Origin: Streptomyces sp. JH34
GTDB taxonomy: Bacteria > Actinomycetota > Actinomycetes > Streptomycetales > Streptomycetaceae
Direction of reading: 5' to 3'
Length of the DNA stretch: 64,000 nucleotides
Assembly (NCBI RefSeq): GCF_029428875.1
Contig: NZ_JAJSOO010000001.1
Span: forward strand, 5,208,001 to 5,272,000
The notes under the pieces are model-generated. The model made no database searches. It was not told the DNA's origin and saw nothing but the letters and a program-made list of their open reading frames with translations. Below, piece by piece: positions 49,801 through 58,000 of the stretch; position 1 is the first letter of the stretch; every line of letters starts with the position of its first letter. Both the position numbers and the translations under genes were made by a program.

Positions 49801-50460
49801 ATGACCAAGGGCAACAGCACCAAGATCACCGATGAGCTCTACGCGTACACCCTGGCGCACAACCCCCCGCTGGACGCCGTGCAGCGCGAGCTGGTGGAGA
49901 CCACCTACGCCGAGCTGCCCGGCCACGCGGGCATGCAGTCGGCGCAGGAGCAGGGACCGCTGCTCGCCTTCCTCGTCCGGCTGACGGGGGCCCGCCACAT
50001 CGTCGAGGTCGGGACCTTCACCGGCTTCTCCGCGCTGTCGATGGCCCAGGCACTGCCCGCGGACGGGGTGCTGATCGCCTGCGACATCTCCGAGGAGTGG
50101 ACGGCGTACGGGCGGGACGCATGGCGGAAGGCAGGCGTCGACGACCGGGTCGACCTGCGGATCGCGCCCGCGCTGGACACCCTGCGCGCGATGCCGGCCG
50201 AACCCCACATCGACATGGCCTACCTCGACGCCGACAAGGGCAACTACATCGCGTACTGGGAGGAACTCGTCCCGCGCATGCGCCCCGGCGGGCTCGTCGT
50301 CACCGACAACGTCCTCTTCCACGGAGGCGTCATCGATCCCCTGGCCACCGGGGACACGGCGGCCATCAGGGGCTTCAACGACCACGTGGCCGCCGACGAC
50401 CGGATGGAGAGCGTGCTGCTGACCGTCGCGGACGGACTGACGCTCTCGCGCCGCAGGTGA
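49801..50460 (+). CDS. SAM-dependent O-methyltransferase (class 3)
   Basis: The protein has 219 residues. It has the caffeoyl-CoA O-methyltransferase-like fold: motif I VEVGTFTGFSALSMAQAL, a metal-binding Asp in MAYLDADKGNYIAYWEEL, and VVTDNVLFHGGVIDP. These enzymes methylate catechol-type or nucleoside hydroxyls using a divalent metal. It starts 58 bp after the HAD gene with GAGGAGACC as ribosome binding site, so it may belong to the same transcript, but a role in the Ter pathway is only inferred from position. Confidence 0.9.
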   Translation: MTKGNSTKITDELYAYTLAHNPPLDAVQRELVETTYAELPGHAGMQSAQEQGPLLAFLVRLTGARHIVEVGTFTGFSALSMAQALPADGVLIACDISEEWTAYGRDAWRKAGVDDRVDLRIAPALDTLRAMPAEPHIDMAYLDADKGNYIAYWEELVPRMRPGGLVVTDNVLFHGGVIDPLATGDTAAIRGFNDHVAADDRMESVLLTVADGLTLSRRR

Positions 50461-50558
50461 CCGAACGGGGCCTCCGCCTCCGGGCTCACAGGTGACCGGG
50501 CGGGGCCTCCGCCTCCGGGCTCACAGGTGATTGGACGGTCCTCCGGCTCCGGGCTCAG
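50455..50558. repeat. Three tandem 35-bp repeats at a convergent gene junction
   Basis: Copies at 50455-50489, 50490-50524 and 50525-50558 share AGGTGA, a cctccgcctccgggctca core and the same order. The first copy includes the methyltransferase stop and the last covers the FmdB stop (complement of 50555-50557). The third copy has diverged most. The array lies where a terminator would be expected. Confidence 0.85.
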
Positions 50559-50773
50559 CCGCAGCAGCCGCCTCCGCAGCAGCCTCCGCCGCCGCCCGAC
50601 GATGGGGCCGGAGCGGCGGAGGATGCGGAGCCGGCCAGGCCCACGGTGGAGAGCAGCTTCACGGTGTCCTCGTGCCCGGAGGGGCAGGAGGCGGGGTCGG
50701 ACGACTCGGCCATCGGACGGCTGAGCTCGAACGTCTCGCCACAGGGGCGGCAGCGGTACTCGTAACGGGGCAT
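50555..50773 (-). CDS. FmdB-family zinc-ribbon protein
   Basis: This small protein of 72 residues begins MPRYEYRCRPCGETFE, the FmdB zinc-ribbon start, with two Cys pairs (C-x2-C at the start and CPSGHE further on) for zinc. The tail is Ser/Ala/Gly-rich and ends in a Cys/Gly cluster (GGGGGCCGGGCCG). FmdB-like proteins are regulators or small zinc-binding proteins of unknown precise role. It faces the methyltransferase gene across tandem repeats. Confidence 0.88.
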   Translation of the reverse strand: MPRYEYRCRPCGETFELSRPMAESSDPASCPSGHEDTVKLLSTVGLAGSASSAAPAPSSGGGGGCCGGGCCG

Positions 50774-50782
50774 GGCCCCAGA

Positions 50783-51376
50783 TTAGAGCCTCTTCCCCTT
50801 CGCGACCTCGGGCATCGCGGCGAGAGCGCGGCGTCGCCGCTCCTCCGTCGCGACCTGCTCGGGGTGGCGGGCCCGCCAGTACGGATTGTCGTGGGGCAGC
50901 CCGCCGCTGACCCGTCCGTACATGCCGAACATCATCAGCAACAACCCGACCACGAAGCTGAACAGCACGTTCTGCATATGGAACGCCAGGAAGTTCAGGC
51001 CGGTGTCCAACAGCGCCAGATTCACGAACCCGCTGACGATGAAGGCGATGCCCAGGATCATGTTCAGGGTCGAGGCGAAGTTCCCGCCGATGACCATGCC
51101 GACGAAGAGCAGCAGCCCGACGCAGATGGACAGGATGCTGAGCGTGCCGTTGGTGTTGAGCCCCGCCACCGTGTCGCCGCCGGTGTCGAAGAAGCCGATG
51201 CGGTCGATGAGCCCCAGGACGCCGAAGGCGACGAGGACCAGGCCCATCAGGCCCGCCCCCACCCGGTACACCTGGCTGAGCCGGTGGTCGACGGGCAGGT
51301 GCTCGTCGAGGTTCGTGGCCTTCCGGTGGGAGGGTGCGCCGCGCCGGCGCGTGGGACGCAGGACGTGTGTGGCCAT
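50783..51376 (-). CDS. DUF4383 membrane protein
   Basis: The protein has 197 residues. A basic N-terminus of about 35 residues is followed by four membrane spans at about 40-60, 78-96, 102-122 and 132-152, with LSQVYRVGAGLMGLVLVAFGVLG as the start of the DUF4383 domain, and a polar C-terminal tail with HPEQVATEERRRRAL. The function is unknown. GAAGGAGG before the start is a strong ribosome binding site. It lies nine bases upstream of the FmdB gene on the same strand, so both are probably co-transcribed. Confidence 0.87.
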   Translation of the reverse strand: MATHVLRPTRRRGAPSHRKATNLDEHLPVDHRLSQVYRVGAGLMGLVLVAFGVLGLIDRIGFFDTGGDTVAGLNTNGTLSILSICVGLLLFVGMVIGGNFASTLNMILGIAFIVSGFVNLALLDTGLNFLAFHMQNVLFSFVVGLLLMMFGMYGRVSGGLPHDNPYWRARHPEQVATEERRRRALAAMPEVAKGKRL

Positions 51377-51538
51377 GACGGCCTCCTTCGGCCGCTTGCG
51401 GCCAGGGACGTCTCGGCGGAAGCCGCTGAGTACATCCAGGATCGGCCCACCGGCTGCCGGGGACAAATCAGCCCATCCCGGGTCTGCGCCTTCGGTGCCG
51501 CCCTGCCGCACCTGCCCGTCAGCGGTCCGGGGGAGCGC

Positions 51539-52906
51539 TCACGCTCCGCCGCCCAGCTCCTCGCGGATCGCGGACACGACCTGGTTCGCGGTCCGGCGCA
51601 CCGCCTCCGTCTCGGTGAGGAAGTGCCAGTAGTCGGGATGCCGCCCGTCGAGCCCGGCGATCGCCCGCTCCAGCCGCGCCACGGCGTCGTCGAGCGGGCG
51701 GGCATGGCGCGGGTCGGGGGTGTTGCGGCCGGCCATGGCCAGCCGCTGCGCGTCCCGGATCGCGAAGCGGGTGCGGTCGGTCTCCGCCTGCGGACTCCTT
51801 GCGACCGCGTCGAGCCGCCGCAGCCGGTCCCCGGCGGCGGACACGGCCTCATCGGTCGCGTTGAGCAGCGCCCGCACCGTACTCAGACGGGACGTCGCAT
51901 CGGCCCAGCGCTGCTCGGACCGCGCCGCGGCGGCCTCCACCAGCTTCTCCTCGGCCTGCCGCACGTTGACCGCGGCCTGCTCGGGAACCGGCTGGAGGTC
52001 CTGCCAGCAGGCGGCCGAGAAACGCCGCCTGAGCTCGCTGAGCACCGGCTCGACCTGCCCGGCGCGTGTCGTCAGCGCCTCGGCCCGGGTGCGCAGCGAC
52101 ACCAGCCTCCGGTCGATCTCGGCGGCCCGCTCGGGAAGCCGGTCCGCTTCCGCCCGCACCGCCTCGGCGTCACGCAGCACCTGGTCCGCGCGCTGCAGTG
52201 TCTCGGCCACCCCATGGCGTCCCGCGCCCTGGTTGAGCTTGGTCAGCTCCGGGGCGAGAGCCGCGAGCCGGGCGGCGAGATCGTCGGCCCGCAGCCCGGA
52301 GGCGCGTACGGCGTCCAGGGCGTTACTCGCGGCGAGCAACGCCTGCCGGGCCCGCTCCACGGCGGGAGCGAGCCGCGCGAGCTGCGTCTCCGCGCTGCTG
52401 AGCAGGCTCCCGAGTCCCTGGGAGAAGCGGTCCAGCTCACCCTTCACCCGCACGAGATCGTCCTTGGCCCGGGTCAGCTGGGTGCGCGCACCAGCCGCCG
52501 CCGAGGGCTCCAGATCGTCCCGGTCGAGATCGTGGGCGTCGACCGCGGTGATGTAGGTGTGACTGACGTCGTCGATCCGACGGCCCAGTGCCGCGAAGTC
52601 CTCCGCGGCCTTGCGGGCACGCGGTGAACTGTCCACGGCGGTGATCGTCTCGATCGAGATCTGGAGATCGCGCTGAGCGGTGTCCAGCTCGTAGAAAGCC
52701 GCGGCCGCCGCGTCCTTCGCGGCCTGTGCGTCGGCCCGCTGATTCTCCCCACGGCCACCGAACCAGCGGCGCGTACCCCCGCCCGCGAAGGCGGCCGGCA
52801 GCGCCGCGACGACGAGGGGGACCGGCAGCAGCATCAGCACCAGGACGTCCCTGACGGCACAACCAACACTCGCTTGCGCCTCCGGCCGCGTGTGTGTCGC
52901 CGTCAC
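51539..52906 (-). CDS. Coiled-coil protein with N-terminal membrane span, hypothetical
   Basis: I do not recognise an assigned family. The protein has 455 residues. A membrane span lies at about 18-40 (VRDVLVLMLLPVPLVVAALPAAF is the core). The rest is almost entirely helical, with heptad patterns rich in Ala, Leu, Arg and Glu over about 60-430 and no Pro-rich breaks. It is likely an elongated protein inside or outside the membrane. The architecture resembles TPM-domain partners or PspA-like structural proteins only loosely. GAGAGGGAT precedes the GTG start. Confidence 0.75.
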   Translation of the reverse strand: MTATHTRPEAQASVGCAVRDVLVLMLLPVPLVVAALPAAFAGGGTRRWFGGRGENQRADAQAAKDAAAAAFYELDTAQRDLQISIETITAVDSSPRARKAAEDFAALGRRIDDVSHTYITAVDAHDLDRDDLEPSAAAGARTQLTRAKDDLVRVKGELDRFSQGLGSLLSSAETQLARLAPAVERARQALLAASNALDAVRASGLRADDLAARLAALAPELTKLNQGAGRHGVAETLQRADQVLRDAEAVRAEADRLPERAAEIDRRLVSLRTRAEALTTRAGQVEPVLSELRRRFSAACWQDLQPVPEQAAVNVRQAEEKLVEAAAARSEQRWADATSRLSTVRALLNATDEAVSAAGDRLRRLDAVARSPQAETDRTRFAIRDAQRLAMAGRNTPDPRHARPLDDAVARLERAIAGLDGRHPDYWHFLTETEAVRRTANQVVSAIREELGGGA

Positions 52907-52976
52907 ATCCCTCTCCCGTGCCGATTCGCCCTGCCCGGTTCATTCTCGCACCAGTAAGGACGAACGCACGGGCCGG

Positions 52977-53750
52977 TTAGTTCGCGCTTCGGACAGTGAC
53001 TTCACCGTTGTCGCTGCGCGCCTTCACCACGTGCCCGCTGCTCCCGCTGCGCGGCACGTCGACCGAGACGTCACCGTTGTCGGCCTCGGCGGACACGGCG
53101 TACGTCTGCTTCCCGCCCGGCAGGGTGACCGAGACGCTCCCGTTGTCGCTCACGGTGTCGACCAGGTCGGGGACCGCCGAGAACCCCAGCTCGACCGTCC
53201 CGTTGTCCGAACGGGCGATCACGGAACGCCCCGTGATCCGCTCCGCCTCGATCGAGCCGTTGTCGGCGTGCAACTCGAGAGGTCCGGAGGCGTCACGCAC
53301 GCCGACCGCGCCGTTGTCGGCGGAGATCTTGAGCGCGGTGGCGAAGCCGGCGGCGACGACCTCCCCGTTGTCCCCCTCCACGGTCAGGGCCAGCCCGCGG
53401 GGCACCTTCACCTCGTGGTGCGCCTCACAGTTGCTGATCACCGCCCGGCACTTCACCTCGAGCTTCAGCTCGTCGCCTTCGAGCTTCCACACGGGGTCCG
53501 GTCCGCTGCCCAGCAGGACCCACCCGTCGACCCGGCGGGTCACCTCGATCTCCTGCACATCGGCGGACACGAGGTCCAGGCTCGAGTTCTCGGCGTCGAT
53601 GGTCAGCGCCTTCCCGCTGAAGGCGAACGACTTGTGCTCGGCGGGAGCGCCCTCCGCGTCCGTGCTGCCACAGCCACTGAGGGCGGCGACGAGAAGCACG
53701 GTCCCGGCAGCGGCGACGAGCGTTTCGGTGCGGCGTGTGCGAACGGTCAT
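52977..53750 (-). CDS. DUF4097 beta-strand repeat lipoprotein
   Basis: The protein has 257 residues. The signal ends in a lipobox (ALSGCGST), so it is a lipoprotein. The C-terminal 150 residues form a right-handed beta-helix-like repeat typical of DUF4097: each turn carries an SDNG or ADNG motif (GDNGEVVAAG, ADNGAVGVRD, ADNGSIEAER, SDNGTVELGF, SDNGSVSVTL, ADNGDVSVDV, SDNGEVTVRS). The function is unknown. It may act as an adhesin-like or sensor domain outside the cell. It stands alone between the coiled-coil gene and the tRNA. Confidence 0.88.
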   Translation of the reverse strand: MTVRTRRTETLVAAAGTVLLVAALSGCGSTDAEGAPAEHKSFAFSGKALTIDAENSSLDLVSADVQEIEVTRRVDGWVLLGSGPDPVWKLEGDELKLEVKCRAVISNCEAHHEVKVPRGLALTVEGDNGEVVAAGFATALKISADNGAVGVRDASGPLELHADNGSIEAERITGRSVIARSDNGTVELGFSAVPDLVDTVSDNGSVSVTLPGGKQTYAVSAEADNGDVSVDVPRSGSSGHVVKARSDNGEVTVRSAN

Positions 53751-53978
53751 GATCTGGAGTCCCCCTGAGAGCGCTGCCGGTGTGGCACCACCGTATGTAC
53801 GGGCCCACCCCTCGTACGATCCGGACGGCTACCGTCTCCGGGGTGGGGATATCCCCCGTACGGCCCGGGCGGGCCCGTCCGGCCTCGGGGGAGCGGGGGG
53901 ACCGCGCGGACAGGCGGCCGGGCCGGAACCGGATTGCCGATGGGGGCGGCGGGCCATGTAACCTGTTGCCTCATCCAC

Positions 53979-54053
53979 GGGTGCGTAGCTCAGGGGTAGA
54001 GCGCTGCTCTTACAAAGCAGATGTCGGCGGTTCGAAACCGTCCGCGCCCACCA
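53979..54053 (+). tRNA. tRNA-Val (anticodon TAC)
   Basis: A complete cloverleaf can be folded: acceptor GGGTGCG with CGCGCCC (54043-54049), D-arm GCTC/GAGC, anticodon stem CTGCT/AGCAG with loop CTTACAA, and T-arm GGCGG-TTCGAAA-CCGTC. The anticodon TAC at 54011-54013 reads GTA/GTG valine codons. The CCA end is encoded. A perfect terminator hairpin follows at once. Confidence 0.96.
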
Positions 54054-54058
54054 GTCAG

Positions 54059-54091
54059 AACGCCCCCGCAGCGAGCCGCTGCGGGGGCGTT
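54059..54091 (+). terminator. 14-bp perfect hairpin after tRNA-Val
   Basis: AACGCCCCCGCAGC (54059-54072) pairs with GCTGCGGGGGCGTT (54078-54091), five bases after the tRNA end. Confidence 0.85.
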
Positions 54092-54308
54092 GACGGTAGT
54101 AGGCGACGGCAGCGCCTCGGCCGCGGGATGCTTCTGCCTCCGTCTCGGATGCCCCGGGCCTGGGTGCGTGAGCGGTGGGTTGGGGAGTGCGGCGAACTGC
54201 CGCCTCGCCCCTGAAACTCCACCGACCTTGACGCGCCAGATCGGGCGGTTGCTCCCTCTGCCACACTGGGCGATCCGCCGCAGGGTGGCGTCAAGTGGGG
54301 GGTGGGCC

Positions 54309-54569
54309 GTGGGAGCGGCTTTCGGGGCTGTCGTGCTTGGCGCGCTTTTCTCAGTGATCGCGCTCGCGCTGACCGGGTCCGTACTGGCCATTCACGCGCT
54401 GATCCTCGGACGAATCCCCGGCCGCCGGCTACAGCGGCACGTCAAGCGGCCAAGGGTGTGGGGAGCAGGCGTCCTCCTGCTGGTGTGGGGCGCATTCTGG
54501 TCTTCGAGTGCCGCTGTCATCGGAGCGGGACTCGTCGCCATCGCGTACGTACGGATACCGGCGTCCTGA
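54309..54569 (+). CDS. Small two-span membrane protein, hypothetical
   Basis: The frame encodes about 86 residues from a GTG at 54309 (a GTG at 54285 is possible). It has two clear membrane spans, at about 2-28 and 47-72, separated by a basic loop (GRIPGRRLQRHVKRPR). I do not recognise a family. The coding pattern is plausible but weak, and there is no clear Shine-Dalgarno beyond a G-rich run. It lies downstream of the tRNA, a place often used by integrating elements, but no integrase or repeat of the tRNA end was seen. Confidence 0.45.
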   Translation: MGAAFGAVVLGALFSVIALALTGSVLAIHALILGRIPGRRLQRHVKRPRVWGAGVLLLVWGAFWSSSAAVIGAGLVAIAYVRIPAS

Positions 54570-54871
54570 ACGGGCCATCCGGCGATGACATCAGCGGCTG
54601 ACGCCAACGGGGCCCGACAGTCGGCGGATCCCGGCGGGTATGCCCGGCATGTAGACGCGGCAGCGGAGCCTGTTGGCCATGCTGCGCGGTGCCCATAAAC
54701 CGATCGGACAAGGTGAGGGCAGGCCTCAAAGCCTTGACCCGCGTAGGAGCGCCGCCCCCGGTTGCGGCCGGCGCCCGTATTCCTGACTCGGTCACCGAGG
54801 CGTGCGCGCCAGGCTCGGCAGCCGACGCCGTTCGCCGAGACCGGATCCACCGAGTCTCCGCGGTCCGCGGT
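54570..54871. other. Gene-free region between small membrane ORF and deoR-type gene
   Basis: About 300 bp without a convincing gene, strong hairpin or repeat. Frames on both strands are short and lack coding character. Confidence 0.5.
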
Positions 54872-55630
54872 TCAGCCTGCAGCCAGGATCTCCACTCCCC
54901 GCGCCACGAGCTGCTCGACGACCGCGTGGTCGGGGCCGGCGTCCGTGATCACTCCGCTGATGTCCTCCCAGGGCAGGACGCGGAAGCGTGAGGCTGTGCC
55001 GATCTTCTCGGACGACGCGAGGACATACGTGTCCGCGGCCCGGGCCGCCAGGGCTCGCTTCATCGCGGCCTCCTCCGCGTCGCCGGTGGTCAGCCCCGCC
55101 TCCGGGTGGACGCCCGTGACGCCGAGCAGGCAGACGTCGGCCGAGACGTTCTGGGCGGCTTCCACCGCCGCCGCACCGCAGGCCACCGCCGAGTGCTTGA
55201 AGATGCGGCCGCCGAGCAGGAAAACCTCGGCCCGCGGATGTTCGGTCATCGCGGCCGCGATCGTCGGGCTGTGGGTGATCACCGTGCACGCCAGTTCCGG
55301 CGGAAGCGTGCGGGCGACGGCGAGGGCGGTGGTGCCGCCGTCCAGGATCAGCGCGCTGCCCGGGCGCACCAGGGCCGCCGCCGTCCTGGCGACCTTCCGT
55401 TTGCCGTCGGGGGCGACGGACTCGCGGGTGGTGTAGTCCGCCACAGCCGGGGAGACCGGCAGCGCTCCGCCGTAGACCCGGTGGCAGAGTCCCTCGGCGG
55501 CCAGGTCGCGGAGGTCGCGCCGCACGCTGTCCTCCGAGATGCCCAGATCAGCGGCGACGTTCTTGGCCACGACCTTGCCCTCGCGGGCGAGGAGGCCCAG
55601 CAGGTGGTCGCGTCGTTCAGCAGCCAGCAT
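54872..55630 (-). CDS. DeoR/GlpR-family transcriptional regulator
   Basis: The protein has 252 residues. The N-terminal DeoR helix-turn-helix (ERRDHLLGLLAREGKVVAK and LGISEDSVRRDLRDLAAEGL) is followed by a sugar-phosphate-sensing domain (DCRL-type: ILDGGTTALAVARTLP, FLLGGRIFKHSAVACG and VCLLGVTGVHPEAGLTTGD). It likely responds to a phosphorylated sugar. The ATG at 55630 is placed 8 bp after GGAGAG; an ATG two codons upstream is possible. It is divergent from a small ORF and a Nudix gene, its possible targets. Confidence 0.93.
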   Translation of the reverse strand: MLAAERRDHLLGLLAREGKVVAKNVAADLGISEDSVRRDLRDLAAEGLCHRVYGGALPVSPAVADYTTRESVAPDGKRKVARTAAALVRPGSALILDGGTTALAVARTLPPELACTVITHSPTIAAAMTEHPRAEVFLLGGRIFKHSAVACGAAAVEAAQNVSADVCLLGVTGVHPEAGLTTGDAEEAAMKRALAARAADTYVLASSEKIGTASRFRVLPWEDISGVITDAGPDHAVVEQLVARGVEILAAG

Positions 55631-55679
55631 CCGCATTCTCTCCCGTTGTTGCGCGTTTCTGCATGTATCGTAGCGCCCC

Positions 55680-55889
55680 ATGACCGAAAAGCCGAAGCTC
55701 ATCGTCATGGCCGGGTCCTGTCGCCCCGGCGCCGATCGCGACCCGCACGCCAGAGCCGCCGACCTCGCCCAGCTCTCCGGGGACTCCGCCGGAGCCGGTC
55801 AGGACGTGGCCGCCGCCCGTCGCCGTGGCCTGCCCGCGTCCCACGACGTGAGCGAGATCCCGCGACTCACCCGGCAGGGAGCCGCGTGA
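55680..55889 (+). CDS. Small ORF coupled to the Nudix gene
   Basis: The frame encodes 69 residues, MTEKPKLIVMAGSCRPG at the start and an Ala/Arg-rich remainder. I do not recognise a family. Its TGA overlaps the GTG of the Nudix gene (GTGA), which supports real translation. TATCGT (55666-55671) lies eight bases before the ATG, and no Shine-Dalgarno is present, so the transcript may be leaderless. It stands next to the divergent DeoR regulator. Confidence 0.5.
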   Translation: MTEKPKLIVMAGSCRPGADRDPHARAADLAQLSGDSAGAGQDVAAARRRGLPASHDVSEIPRLTRQGAA

Positions 55890-56599
55890 ACGCCCGCCCC
55901 GGAATCGACGTCCCCGACCACCGGGGCCGTACCGGCCTCGACCGTGCCGGGCGTGACCTCGACCGCAACCCCGACGTCGTCGTCCGCGACGTGGAGCTGA
56001 CCTCTCGGGGCTGGCACGTACTGCGCCGCACCACCTTCGACTACCGGCGCCGCGACGGCCGCCGGGTCACCCAGCAGCGTGAGACGTACGACCGCGGCAA
56101 CGGTGCGGTGGTACTGCCGTACGACACCGGGCGCGGGTGTGTGCTCCTCACCCGCCAGTTCCGCTACCCCGCCTACGTCAACGAACACCCCGACGGCATG
56201 CTCGTCGAGGCCGCGGCCGGGCTGCTCGACGGAGACGATCCGGTCGCCGCCGTCCGCCGGGAGGCCTCGGAGGAACTCGGCGTCACGCTCGGCCCGCTCA
56301 CCCGTGTCTTCGACGCCTACATGAGCCCCGGTTCGGTCACCGAGCGCCTTCACTTCTACGCGGCCCCCTACACCTCCGCGGACCGCACCGGCGGCGGAGG
56401 CGGTCTGGAGGAGGAGGGTGAGGACATCGAAGTGCTCGAAATGCCCTTCGGTGATGCCTTGGCCATGGTCCGCGACGGACGCGTCTGCGACGGCAAGACC
56501 ATCATGCTCCTGCAATGGGCCGCCCTGGACGGCCCCTTCGCTCCCGCGGTGGGCAACGGCCGACACGGCGACGTCCTGACACGTCAGGGAGTGCGGTAG
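55886..56599 (+). CDS. Nudix hydrolase, NudK/GDP-mannose type
   Basis: The protein has 237 residues. The Nudix box is AGLLDGDDPVAAVRREASEELG, with Asp instead of Glu at the seventh position of the classical pattern; NudK-type GDP-mannose hydrolases show a similar form. The preceding LTRQFRYPAY and following MSPGSVTERLHFYAAPY also fit the NudK/ADP-ribose group. It probably splits a nucleoside-diphosphate sugar in the cytoplasm. GGGAGCC precedes the GTG start. Its end overlaps the convergent gene by 16 bp. Confidence 0.9.
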   Translation: MNARPGIDVPDHRGRTGLDRAGRDLDRNPDVVVRDVELTSRGWHVLRRTTFDYRRRDGRRVTQQRETYDRGNGAVVLPYDTGRGCVLLTRQFRYPAYVNEHPDGMLVEAAAGLLDGDDPVAAVRREASEELGVTLGPLTRVFDAYMSPGSVTERLHFYAAPYTSADRTGGGGGLEEEGEDIEVLEMPFGDALAMVRDGRVCDGKTIMLLQWAALDGPFAPAVGNGRHGDVLTRQGVR

Positions 56600-57171
56600 G
56601 TCACCAGGGCGCGGGCGGGGCTCCGGAAGGACTCGTCGGTGAAGGGGGAGCGTTCCACCAACACGCTGACCGAGGAGCTGTCGTACGTCAGGACGGGCCC
56701 CCGGACGCCGGAACCGCACAGGCCTGCCGGGAGTTCGGTCTCGCCGTCGCCGAGGGCGTACTTGGCGCTGTAACGGGAGGCGAACGCCGACGTTCCGTCA
56801 GGGACCACACCCGTCCGGTGGAGGAAGTCCGGCATCCGACGGCTCACGAAGGTGACCTGCGCGCTGCCGTTCCGGGTGAAGTAGGGGATGTCCGTGGCGT
56901 CCTCGGGTATCGCTGCGTCCACCGCGCCGACCACGTCCGACAACGGCACCTCGCTGCCCTCGCAGGCACGGGCGTCGCCGAACGGGTGGAACAGTTCGTC
57001 CTGGAACAGCCAGGTCATCCCTCCCACGGGAACCGCCAGGAGCAGTACGGCGATCGCCAGACGTGGGAGCACGCGTCCCCGCCGCGGTCGGCCGGCAGGC
57101 GCATCGCCCCCGGCCCACGCGTCGTCGGTCCTGGAATCATGAACGCCCCCTCGGCCGTGCATGCTGCGCAT
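56584..57171 (-). CDS. Membrane-anchored hypothetical protein
   Basis: I do not recognise a family. The protein has 195 residues. A basic N-terminus of about 35 residues is followed by one membrane span (PRLAIAVLLLAVPVGGMTWLF is its core, 36-56) and an extracytoplasmic domain of about 135 residues with two cysteines (DARACEGSEV and PAGLCGSGVRG) that may form a disulfide. The end overlaps the Nudix gene by 16 bp on the opposite strand. A start three codons later (ATG at 57162) is possible. Confidence 0.7.
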   Translation of the reverse strand: MRSMHGRGGVHDSRTDDAWAGGDAPAGRPRRGRVLPRLAIAVLLLAVPVGGMTWLFQDELFHPFGDARACEGSEVPLSDVVGAVDAAIPEDATDIPYFTRNGSAQVTFVSRRMPDFLHRTGVVPDGTSAFASRYSAKYALGDGETELPAGLCGSGVRGPVLTYDSSSVSVLVERSPFTDESFRSPARALVTYRTP

Positions 57172-57217
57172 GCGGACACGCGGAGCCCAGGCCAGTGATC
57201 AACCGGTGGAGGAGTGG

Positions 57218-57937
57218 TCATGTACGCGTGGCAGCGAGGACCCTGCTGAGCGGTACGGCGGCGTCCAGCAGGGCACGGGAGCGCTCGGTGATGCTCGCGC
57301 CCCGGGCCGCGAGCGCCGCACCGATGCCCTCCCGTTCGTGTCCGCTGCGCAGGTCCGGCATCAAGGCGCGGAGCGGTGCGATCCGGTAGCCGGCACCACG
57401 CAGTTGGTGCACGATCCGGGCATCCCGGACCTGGGCCGGGGCATACCGTCTCGCCCCTCGCGGGGGGACCCGGTCCGGTACCGCCAGCCCTTCGGCGTCC
57501 CAGTGGCGCAGCGTCGAGGTGCGCACCCCGAGTGCTGTGGCGAGTTCGGAGACGCTCATCGAGTCCGACGGGCGTACGTCCTCGATCGGATCGGCCGAGA
57601 TCGCGACGGCGGCCTCCTCGGCGAGTGCCAGGTCCGCACGTTCCCGGTCGAGCCGGGCGTGTGCCGCGTCGAGCAGTGCGAGCGCCTCGGCGGCCGGCTG
57701 TTCGTGCACGGCGCGGACGATCCGCTTGGCCTCGACGGGACCCGTGGCGGTCGCGAGCGCACGGTAGGCCAGTGCGGACCAGAGGTGCGTCTCCCCGTAG
57801 ACCCGGTAGCCGGCGGCCGTACGGGCTGCCGGGGGCAGGACACCGTCGCGTTCCAGGTTGCGGACCTGCTGGACGGAGTAGCCGGAACGGCGCGCGACAT
57901 CGACGGTGCGCAGGACCGGCGACTTGAGGGTTGTCAC
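57218..57937 (-). CDS. MerR regulator with two HTH domains (TioE-like)
   Basis: The protein has 239 residues. Unusually, it carries two MerR-type helix-turn-helix segments: residues 8-50 (VDVARRSGYSVQQVRNLERDG, YRVYGETHL) and residues 120-165 (SVSELATALGVRTSTLRHWDAEGL, RRYAPAQVRDARI). The rest is helical. It corresponds to the TioE-family regulators known from thiocoraline biosynthesis and widespread in streptomycetes. AGGAGCAGCAG precedes the GTG start. It is divergent from a DUF6194 gene with an inverted repeat between them. Confidence 0.88.
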   Translation of the reverse strand: MTTLKSPVLRTVDVARRSGYSVQQVRNLERDGVLPPAARTAAGYRVYGETHLWSALAYRALATATGPVEAKRIVRAVHEQPAAEALALLDAAHARLDRERADLALAEEAAVAISADPIEDVRPSDSMSVSELATALGVRTSTLRHWDAEGLAVPDRVPPRGARRYAPAQVRDARIVHQLRGAGYRIAPLRALMPDLRSGHEREGIGAALAARGASITERSRALLDAAVPLSRVLAATRT

Positions 57938-57979
57938 CTGCTGCTCCTGGGGTTTCCGGTTCGAAGTCTCCACAAGCAC

Positions 57980-57997
57980 CTCAATGAAACGCTTGAG
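57980..57997. promoter_or_regulatory. Inverted repeat between the MerR-type and DUF6194 genes
   Basis: CTCAA (57980-57984) and TTGAG (57993-57997) form a 5-8-5 inverted repeat, the usual shape of a MerR operator. It stands just upstream of the DUF6194 ATG and 43 bp from the regulator start. Confidence 0.5.
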
Positions 57998-58000
57998 CAC

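Noticed and set aside
50455..50558. Tandem 35-bp repeats considered as a CRISPR array
   Set aside because: No unique spacers separate the units, and the third copy is diverged.
53979..54300. tRNA-Val as attachment site of an integrated element
   Set aside because: No integrase, excisionase or second copy of the tRNA 3' end was found; only one weak small ORF follows.
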